DNA of 10,336 nucleotides from Candidatus Woesearchaeota archaeon. GTDB lineage: Archaea > Nanobdellota > Nanobdellia > Woesearchaeales > UBA525. The notes beneath the pieces are model-generated. The model ran no database searches, was not told the origin of the DNA, and was given only the letters and a program-made list of their open reading frames with translations. Of the stretch, positions 5,113 to 10,336 are shown piece after piece. The stretch covers positions 1 to 10,336 of the forward strand of contig RFKA01000034.1 of assembly GCA_003694385.1 (NCBI GenBank). The letters are read 5' to 3'. The position numbers were made by a program, and so were the translations under genes. Position 1 is the stretch's first letter; every line of letters begins with the position of its first letter.

Positions 5113-6813
5113 ATGGCAAGGAAGACGCTGGCAGAGTTCTCAGACAAGCCAGAGAGAAATGGGCGCCGGGCGAGCGCCGCTGAACTCGCAAAGAAACAAC
5201 GTGACATCGGTGTCGCGGAGTTCTTCGCGCGCAACAAACACCTCCTCGGCTTTGACAACCCCCGCAAAGCGCTCCTCACGACGGTGAAAGAGGCAGTTGA
5301 TAACAGCATCGACGCGTGCGAGGAAGCAGGCATCCTCCCTGAGCTGAGCGTGCAGGTCATTGACATGGGCAGAGGGGAACGCTTCCGCGTCATCGTCGAA
5401 GACAACGGGCCGGGCATCGTCAAAGCCCAGATTCCAAAGATTTTCGGCAAGCTCCTCTACGGGAGCAAATTCCACTCACGCAAGCAACAGCGGGGACAGC
5501 AGGGCATCGGGATTAGCGCGAGCGTCATGTACGGGCAACTCACGACCGGGCGGCCCGCAAAGATTCTCTCGCGCACGGACGAGAAGAAACCCGCGCACTA
5601 CTATGAACTCCATATTGACACACAGAAGAACAACCCAGAAATCGTCAAGGACGAAGAGCGAGAGTGGACAAAGGCGCACGGCACGCGCATAGAGATAGAC
5701 CTTGAGGGGAGCTACCAGAAAGGAGCGCAGAGCATCGACGAGTACTTGAAAGAGACCGCCGTCGTCAACCCGCACGTCACCATTGTCTATGTGAACCCGA
5801 AAGCAGAGCAGTACATCTTCCCCCGCGCCACCGAGGAGCTCCCCAAGGAAGCGAGCGAGATCAAACCCCACCCGCACGGCACGGAGCTCGGGACGCTCCT
5901 CAAGATGCTCTCCCAGACAAAAGCAAAGACGCTCCAGCAGTTCCTCACGAGCGAGTTCAGCCGCGTGAGCGTGAGCGTCGCGAAAGAAATCTGTGCAAAT
6001 GCGCGCCTCTTACCCAAGACGAAACCAGCGCAGGTTGGGCGTGATGGGTGTGAGAAGCTCATCGCGGCCTTCAGGGAAACGAAGATTATGGCGCCACCCA
6101 GCGACTGCCTCAGCCCCATCACCGCAGCCCTCCTCGAGAAGGGCCTCAAGAAAGAAGTGAACGCGGAATTCTACACGAGCGTGACGCGCAGCCCAACCGT
6201 GTACAAGGGCAACCCGTTCCAAATAGAGGTGGCGCTCGCCTATGGTGGCGCGCAAGCCCGCGATAAGACGGCGAAGCTCATGCGTTTCGCAAACCGCGTC
6301 CCCCTCCTCTACCAACAAGGAGCGTGCGGCATCACGAAAGCAGTCCAGGAGACCAATTGGCGAACGTATGGCTTGCAACAGAGCGGGAGTAATCTCCCCG
6401 TGGGCCCCCTCACCATCGTCGTCCACATCGCATCAGTGTGGGTGCCGTTCACAAGCGAGAGCAAAGAGGCCATCGCCCACTACGAAGACATCATCAAAGA
6501 AGTCAAGCTCGCGCTCCAAGAAGCGGGTCGCTCGCTCAGCAGCTACATACGAAAAAAACAACGCGTCGGCCTCGAGCTCCGGAAGCGCAGCTTCATCGAG
6601 AAGTACATCCCGAAACTCGCCGAAGCACTCAAGGACATCCTCGGGCTCGGCGAAGCTGAACGCGAGCAACTCGCGCAACAACTCACACGCATCCTCGAGA
6701 AGACGCGCGGCACAGTCGAAGACCTTTCTTTCGATCCCCGCAAGAACGTCGAGTATGATGAGGAATGGGCGAAGATAGGAAAAGAAACAACTGACGAGGG
6801 AGAGGATGAATAA
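5113..6813 (+). CDS. top6B: DNA topoisomerase VI subunit B (GHKL ATPase)
   Basis: This predicts 566 residues; the usual range is about 510-660. With subunit A it forms the A2B2 type IIB topoisomerase, which relaxes supercoils and decatenates DNA by ATP-driven double-strand passage. The N-terminal GHKL ATPase domain shows [14 protein letters not shown] around residues 60-73 (catalytic Glu and Mg-binding Asn), VEDNGPGI near 97-104, and the ATP-lid glycines in [14 protein letters not shown] near 131-144. The helix-two-turn-helix linker and the transducer domain follow. The latter contains the [21 protein letters not shown] stretch with its conserved ATP-contacting region. A Lys/Glu-rich helical C-terminus follows the transducer. 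The ATG at 5113 is chosen over an upstream start at 5020 because a TATA box at 5082-5089 lies between them, and [10 protein letters not shown] fits family N-termini. Its stop overlaps the top6A start by 8 bp, so the two are translationally coupled. Confidence 0.96.
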   Translation: MARKTLAEFSDKPERNGRRASAAELAKKQRDIGVAEFFARNKHLLGFDNPRKALLTTVKEAVDNSIDACEEAGILPELSVQVIDMGRGERFRVIVEDNGPGIVKAQIPKIFGKLLYGSKFHSRKQQRGQQGIGISASVMYGQLTTGRPAKILSRTDEKKPAHYYELHIDTQKNNPEIVKDEEREWTKAHGTRIEIDLEGSYQKGAQSIDEYLKETAVVNPHVTIVYVNPKAEQYIFPRATEELPKEASEIKPHPHGTELGTLLKMLSQTKAKTLQQFLTSEFSRVSVSVAKEICANARLLPKTKPAQVGRDGCEKLIAAFRETKIMAPPSDCLSPITAALLEKGLKKEVNAEFYTSVTRSPTVYKGNPFQIEVALAYGGAQARDKTAKLMRFANRVPLLYQQGACGITKAVQETNWRTYGLQQSGSNLPVGPLTIVVHIASVWVPFTSESKEAIAHYEDIIKEVKLALQEAGRSLSSYIRKKQRVGLELRKRSFIEKYIPKLAEALKDILGLGEAEREQLAQQLTRILEKTRGTVEDLSFDPRKNVEYDEEWAKIGKETTDEGEDE

Positions 6814-7894
6814 ACAAGAGACGCTCAAGAAGATCCTGGCTGTCGCGCAGCGCATCCACAACCTCATCATGCAGTCGAAAGCGCCATCACTGAAGAGCCC
6901 CGTCCGCGCGCTCAGCAATGTCCAGTACAACGAGAAAGACGGCTACTTCGAGCTCATGGGAAAAGAGAAAGAGCGCACGCTGAACTCGAGCAGCATCAAG
7001 ACGTTCGCGCAGACGCTCCTCCTCATGAAGGAGTCAAAAAACGTTATCGAGACAGATGATATGATGACGAAGAGAGAGGCGTACTACGTCTCGAAGAACT
7101 GGGGCGACGCGAAATTCAACGAGCAGCCAGAGTCCGATACCGTCATGGAGGATATTGAGGCGATGCTCCGCGTGCAGCGCGAGGAACTCGGCTTCATCCC
7201 TGAAGAGAAGGGTGGTGAGATTGCGGGAAAACTCATCGTCATTGATAGGGACCCTGACACAGGAAAAGAGATTAAGATTGATTGCAGCAAGATGGGTTCA
7301 GGCTCGTACAGCACCCCGAGTAACTGTGAGCACCTCGCGTTCGAGACGAAAGCAGAATTCATCCTCGCCATCGAGACTGCCGGTATGTTCCAGCGCCTCG
7401 TCAAGCACAAGTTCTGGAGCAAACACAACTGCATCCTCATCAGCATGGGCGGCGTCCCCACACGAGCCTGCCGCCGCATTATCCGCAGGCTTAGCGACGA
7501 AAAGAAACTCCCCGTCTACGTCTTCACGGACGGCGACCCCTACGGGTACTTCAATATTTACCGCACGCTCAAAGTTGGCTCAGGGAACGCTGCGCATATC
7601 AACAAGTACTTCTGCGTACCGAACGCACGCTTCATTGGTGTCACGCCACAGGACATCGTCACGTACAAGCTGCCCACGCACAAGCTCAAAGACGTCGATA
7701 TCAAGCGAGCAAAAGACGCTGTGAAGAATGACCCATTCGTCCAGCACCACAAGGAGTGGCAGACGGCTATCAAGCTCCTCTTGAAGCTCGGCGAGCGCGC
7801 AGAGCAGCAGGCACTCGCGAAGCACGGCCTCAACTTCGTCGTCACTGATTACCTCCCGAACAAACTCAAAGACCCAAAGAGTTGGTTGCCGTAG
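6806..7894 (+). CDS. top6A: DNA topoisomerase VI subunit A (Spo11-like, DNA-cleaving)
   Basis: This predicts 362 residues, normal for the family. It makes the paired staggered breaks and stays linked to DNA 5' ends through a tyrosine; it is the archaeal relative of meiotic Spo11. The N-terminal winged-helix (5Y-CAP) domain carries [12 protein letters not shown] at 88-99; by comparison with Spo11 the second tyrosine, Tyr94, is the nucleophile. The TOPRIM domain covers about 140-290. It has the acidic residue in [11 protein letters not shown] (Glu190) and the metal-binding pair in FTDGDPYGY (Asp242, Asp244). The C-terminal region (VGVTPQDI-like and the [15 protein letters not shown] helix) is also typical. 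The ATG overlaps the top6B stop; GAGGGAGAGG immediately before it supplies a ribosome binding site. All catalytic residues are present. Confidence 0.96.
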   Translation: MNKQETLKKILAVAQRIHNLIMQSKAPSLKSPVRALSNVQYNEKDGYFELMGKEKERTLNSSSIKTFAQTLLLMKESKNVIETDDMMTKREAYYVSKNWGDAKFNEQPESDTVMEDIEAMLRVQREELGFIPEEKGGEIAGKLIVIDRDPDTGKEIKIDCSKMGSGSYSTPSNCEHLAFETKAEFILAIETAGMFQRLVKHKFWSKHNCILISMGGVPTRACRRIIRRLSDEKKLPVYVFTDGDPYGYFNIYRTLKVGSGNAAHINKYFCVPNARFIGVTPQDIVTYKLPTHKLKDVDIKRAKDAVKNDPFVQHHKEWQTAIKLLLKLGERAEQQALAKHGLNFVVTDYLPNKLKDPKSWLP

Positions 7895-7954
7895 CGTTCC
7901 ACCATCTCGATATCTAGCACGACAGTTTCTCAGAGTTTCTGAAGCCAGTGTTAC

Positions 7955-7978
7955 GGGGCGCCCCTCTTGTGGCGCCAC
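7955..7978. repeat. two adjacent 10-bp palindromes with GGCGCC cores
   Basis: GGGGCGCCCC (7955-7964) and GTGGCGCCAC (7969-7978) are each perfect palindromes, four bases apart. The two GGCGCC cores can also pair with each other as a six-pair hairpin with an eight-base loop. The element lies about 60 bp after the top6A stop, with no T-run behind it. It may be an RNA 3'-end hairpin or a protein-binding site. The rest of 7895-8060 shows nothing I can name. Confidence 0.5.
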
Positions 7979-8066
7979 TCAAGCACGCGACAAGAGCTGG
8001 CACGGGCGTGAAGAGGCAAGCAACTGAATACCTCACGCGAACTTACGACAAGAGAAGAGCCCGACA

Positions 8067-8076
8067 TATTTAAATA
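8067..8076 (+). promoter_or_regulatory. TATA box of the 8099 gene
   Basis: TATTTAAATA, a palindromic A/T box, is centred about 27 bp before the ATG at 8099. A leaderless start is therefore likely. Confidence 0.7.
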
Positions 8077-8098
8077 TCGTCGCTCTCTAAGCGGCTCT

Positions 8099-8773
8099 AT
8101 GCAGCTCCCAGGCCCGGGCGTGCTCCGCACAGATCCTGCTCATCGCTGGAAGGACAAGTACGTCACGTTCTTCGAGATTGAGCACTCGGGCACGTTCTCA
8201 CTCAGCGACCTCTACGTGTTTCTCCACCAATGGTACACAAAAGAAGGCTACAAGCATTGGAAAAGCGGCGACAACAAAGTCGAAGACTTCTATCTCCACC
8301 GCATCAGCCCGGAAGGAATTCAGGAGAACCTGTTCTGGTGGCGCACGACAAAGAAGATTAACGACTACCTGAACTACTTCATCAAGATGGACGTACAGGT
8401 GTACGGGGCGAAGAAAGCAGAGATTATGTACCAGGGGAAGAAAGTGAAAGCGAATAAGGCCGGCGTCGCCATCAGGGTGCATTTCTGGGTTCAAGTCGAC
8501 CCCTATAATCGCTGGGAGAAAAGCTTCCTCGGGAAATGGAAAGAGCGCTTCTACGAGTACCTCACGAAAAATGAGGTTGAGAGTCACAAAGATAAGTTGC
8601 ACGCGCTTGCGCGACGCATGGAGAATGAGATCAAGCAGTTCTTCGAGCTCACGACGACCGTACCGATGCAACGCAGCTTCTTCCCCGAACAAGGGTTTAA
8701 GTGGCAGACCCCGGAGATTAACGAAGAGCCGGTGAAGCACATTGAGCGTCGCGGCGACGGGCGTGTCATCTAG
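8099..8773 (+). CDS. unrecognised conserved-looking protein, 224 residues
   Basis: I cannot assign a named family with confidence; it resembles uncharacterised proteins I associate with DPANN archaea. It is soluble, with no signal peptide or membrane segment, and unusually rich in Trp, Tyr, Phe and Lys. Visible pieces: an N-terminal region with KYVTFFEIEHSGTFSLSDLY (about 20-39), then LHQWYTKEGYKHWKSG, ENLFWWRTTKKINDYLNYF (about 76-94), and a central alternating pattern (KMDVQVYGAKKAEIMYQGKK) that looks like beta strands. VAIRVHFWVQVDPYNRWEKSF follows, and then a charged helical region (KWKERFYEYLTKNEVESHKDKL). The extended alternating strands around conserved aromatics suggest a compact alpha/beta or beta-sandwich fold, which is inference. 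The start is supported by a strong TATA box at the leaderless distance. It sits between top6A and nurA, 205 bp after the former and 37 bp before the latter. Confidence 0.8.
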   Translation: MQLPGPGVLRTDPAHRWKDKYVTFFEIEHSGTFSLSDLYVFLHQWYTKEGYKHWKSGDNKVEDFYLHRISPEGIQENLFWWRTTKKINDYLNYFIKMDVQVYGAKKAEIMYQGKKVKANKAGVAIRVHFWVQVDPYNRWEKSFLGKWKERFYEYLTKNEVESHKDKLHALARRMENEIKQFFELTTTVPMQRSFFPEQGFKWQTPEINEEPVKHIERRGDGRVI

Positions 8774-8774
8774 T

Positions 8775-8784
8775 AAAACTTTTT
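8775..8784 (+). promoter_or_regulatory. weak promoter-like A/T stretch before nurA
   Basis: AAAACTTTTT directly follows the stop of the previous gene and ends about 27 bp before the ATG at 8811. It is a poor TATA box but correctly placed; nurA could also be co-transcribed with the 8099 gene. Confidence 0.35.
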
Positions 8785-8810
8785 CAAGGCTGGCGGTTCC
8801 CCTCGAGTAC

Positions 8811-9716
8811 ATGTTTGAGAAAGTGCTCGCCGCGCTCGCTGCACGTCCTTCTGGGACGCTCCGGTCTCCATACGGGACTGCGCATCCCGCGTTCACGCCA
8901 ATCGAGAGGACAGCAAGCACGCTCGTCTTTGTTGATGGGGGGAACGCCGTCCTCTATGAGAGCCCTGAAGCGCTCCTCGCGTACATCCGCGTCGCAGCAA
9001 TCCGTTATGAAGGAAGAAAACGTACTGCTATCGAGCGACGAGAGGGTGCGCTCCTCGTGCTGCACGAGGGCGAAACGATACGCGCGACAAGCGAAGAGTT
9101 CGGCTTCGCAGAAACGTTTGACGCGAATGACACCTCGCTCCGCATGGGCGCTGATGATGTCGCGCTCGCGACGGTCGCGCAGCTCTGCCGCTTCCTCATC
9201 GAGTGCCGCGTCGCCGCGAACAGGGCGTGCCTCGTGATTCGTGATGGGACCCTGCAAGGACTGAACGAGCATGAAGAGAAGGCGCTCTCGCAGCTCGACA
9301 ATGTTGCTGGTCTCGCGAAGACGACGACGCTGCGTTCAAGCACGGGCGCGAGTGCAACGAGCGCGGTGCTCGCGCGCGCTCCAGGAGGTGCGTGGTGTTG
9401 CACGCTCGATGAGCGCTGTGCACTCGTGAAACTGCATCCGCGCAGCGACTACGTGTTCCGGCTCGACAGTGATGCACCAACAGTCGTTGCGAACAAGCTC
9501 GCCGTACTCGCCGACGACCCAGCGTTTCTCGGCTACCCTTACGGGCTCATAGAAGCTGATAGGCTCGCCCGCATCAGCCACCAGGAGGCCCGTCTCCTCA
9601 GGCTCCGTTTCCAAGCCGAGGCGGGAAGCGCGTGGCGAGCTCTTGCTGAGCGTGAACGGGCACTCGACGCACACAGCATCCTCGACGCGCTCGCCAACCG
9701 AAAGCGTTTAAAATAG
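8811..9716 (+). CDS. nurA: NurA-family 5'-3' nuclease
   Basis: This predicts 301 residues. NurA works with the HerA translocase, alongside Mre11-Rad50, to resect DNA double-strand breaks into 3' tails. The NurA signatures are visible in order: the metal-binding aspartate in FVDGG (Asp42) after an N-terminal helix; a second acidic motif RDGTLQ at 144-149 (Asp145); the GLAKTTTL stretch near 167-174; and the strongly typical C-terminal GYPYGLIEADRLARIS at 241-256 with Asp250. Length fits the family. The ATG at 8811 is preferred; a longer reading from 8742 would overlap the previous gene by 32 bp. herA is not in the window, though NurA and HerA are often neighbours. Its position after topoisomerase VI, a break-making enzyme, is suggestive but not proof of a link. 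The promoter of the next gene overlaps its last codons. Confidence 0.85.
   Translation: MFEKVLAALAARPSGTLRSPYGTAHPAFTPIERTASTLVFVDGGNAVLYESPEALLAYIRVAAIRYEGRKRTAIERREGALLVLHEGETIRATSEEFGFAETFDANDTSLRMGADDVALATVAQLCRFLIECRVAANRACLVIRDGTLQGLNEHEEKALSQLDNVAGLAKTTTLRSSTGASATSAVLARAPGGAWCCTLDERCALVKLHPRSDYVFRLDSDAPTVVANKLAVLADDPAFLGYPYGLIEADRLARISHQEARLLRLRFQAEAGSAWRALAERERALDAHSILDALANRKRLK
9707..9714 (+). promoter_or_regulatory. TATA box of the PfkB kinase gene, inside the end of nurA
   Basis: TTTAAAAT overlaps the final codons of nurA. A start of transcription about 26 bp downstream (near 9737) would give a very short leader of about 10 nt that just includes the ribosome binding site. Confidence 0.55.
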
Positions 9717-9735
9717 CCTCGTCAGTAAGCACGAC

Positions 9736-9742
9736 GAGGTGA
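9736..9742 (+). promoter_or_regulatory. ribosome binding site deciding the GTG start of the kinase
   Basis: GAGGTGA matches the archaeal anti-Shine-Dalgarno sequence well and lies four bases before the GTG at 9747. It is the clearest ribosome binding site in the window. Confidence 0.65.
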
Positions 9743-9746
9743 GGCT

Positions 9747-10336
9747 GTGTATGATGTCGTGACGATGGGGAGTGCAACCCAGGACGTCTTCGCGATGACT
9801 GACGCTGAGACGGTCACGTTCCGGCACGGCCATGACGAGCAGGAACTGATCGCGTATCCGCTCGGCAGCAAGATTCTCATCCATGATATTGACTTCCAGA
9901 TAGGTGGGGGCGGTACGAATACGGCCACGACCTTCGCGCGCCAAGGACTCAAAACAGGTTTCATTGGGAAGATAGGAAAAGATCCTAGCGGCTACGCGGT
10001 TATGAAGTTCCTCAAAGAGGAGGGCATCACGTTCCTCGGAGCAGTTGGGCACCACACGGGCTACAGCATCATCCTGGATAGTGAAGAAGATGACCGCACA
10101 ATCCTCACGTTCAAGGGCTGCAATGATGACCTCTCACTAGAGGAGCTCGACACGATGCTAATGGAACTCGAGACGCGATGGCTCTACTGTAGCAGCATGC
10201 TCGGGAAGAGCTATAAGACCATGCGGCACGTTATGAAGCTCCTCAAGGGCCGAGGGGCAAACGTGGCCTTCAACCCGAGTTGCTACCAAGCAGAGCAGGG
10301 GCTCGAAGCCCTCCGCGATGTGCTTGCACACGTCGA
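9747..10336 (+). CDS. PfkB/ribokinase-family sugar kinase (C-terminus outside window)
   Basis: The frame is open from the GTG at 9747 to the window end, giving 196 residues; family members are about 290-330. The family phosphorylates a sugar or nucleoside hydroxyl with ATP. The N-terminal strand MYDVVTMGSATQDVF is typical, as is the substrate-binding glycine motif IGGGGTNTATTFARQG at 52-67, followed by TGFIGKIGKDPSG (70-82). The small lid region and strands follow, with LTFKGCNDDLS near 120-130, then WLYCSS and the conserved NPS (176-178). The catalytic GAGD motif would lie in the missing part. Substrate cannot be assigned: adenosine, ribose, fructose-phosphate or another sugar are all possible. 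The GTG start rests on the strong GAGGTGA site; the ATG at 9765 would cut off the first conserved strand. Confidence 0.9.
   Translation, partial: MYDVVTMGSATQDVFAMTDAETVTFRHGHDEQELIAYPLGSKILIHDIDFQIGGGGTNTATTFARQGLKTGFIGKIGKDPSGYAVMKFLKEEGITFLGAVGHHTGYSIILDSEEDDRTILTFKGCNDDLSLEELDTMLMELETRWLYCSSMLGKSYKTMRHVMKLLKGRGANVAFNPSCYQAEQGLEALRDVLAHV

Noticed and set aside
8198..8920. Open minus-strand frame of 240 codons
   Set aside because: It is antisense to the 8099 gene and the nurA start, and has no motif; the plus-strand genes have promoters and clear family features.
1..10336. CRISPR arrays, insertion sequences, tRNA or rRNA genes
   Set aside because: No regularly spaced repeats, transposase motifs, terminal inverted repeats, tRNA T-loop patterns or rRNA-like stretches were seen.

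Overview
The window is archaeal. It carries a diphthamide synthase (Dph2), an archaeal DnaG-type primase, a RIO1 kinase, an archaeal Pno1/Dim2-like KH protein, both subunits of DNA topoisomerase VI and a NurA nuclease. Most genes have an A/T-rich TATA-like box centred about 25-28 bp before the ATG, which is the layout of archaeal leaderless mRNAs. The DNA is moderately GC-rich except for one AT-rich island near 1050-1140. The short genes, the stand-alone DUF4346 protein and an unrecognised protein of a kind I associate with DPANN genomes (Woesearchaeota or relatives) hint at that group, but this placement is inference.

Layout. 1-336 is the C-terminal end of Dph2 (+). 393-641 is an 82-residue protein with two membrane segments (+). 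670-1029 is a DUF4346 protein (-), convergent with it. 1030-1466 has no protein gene. It holds divergent promoters, an AT-rich inverted repeat and, at about 1158-1427, a GC-rich stretch that folds into a closed multi-helix RNA ending about 40 nt before dnaG. 1467-2741 is dnaG (+), 2792-3529 rio1 (+), 3629-4162 the KH protein (+). 4137-4904 is a TauE/SafE-type membrane permease on the other strand, overlapping the KH gene tail-to-tail. 5113-6813 and 6806-7894 are top6B and top6A, overlapping by 8 bp. 8099-8773 is an unrecognised 224-residue protein, 8811-9716 is NurA, and 9747 to the window end is a PfkB-family sugar kinase, cut off at its C-terminus.

How the genes relate. RIO1 and the KH protein belong to small-subunit ribosome maturation, and Dph2 modifies elongation factor 2, so these serve translation. 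DnaG, topoisomerase VI and NurA act on DNA: RNA priming or RNA decay, supercoil removal and decatenation through double-strand breaks, and end resection. RIO1, KH, Top6B and Top6A form a familiar archaeal neighbourhood; here the permease is inserted into it on the opposite strand, and aIF1A, often beside RIO1, is not in view. The 8099 protein sits between Top6A and NurA, which weakly suggests a DNA-related role.

The most interesting element is the structured RNA before dnaG. It has its own strong TATA box, a long 5'-3' closing stem and an internal long-range helix, with no obvious terminator and no clear separate dnaG promoter. It is either a stand-alone non-coding RNA transcribed into dnaG or an unusually long structured leader of dnaG. 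I could not assign it to a known family; a few pieces resemble archaeal RNase P RNA, but the universal motifs of that RNA are missing.
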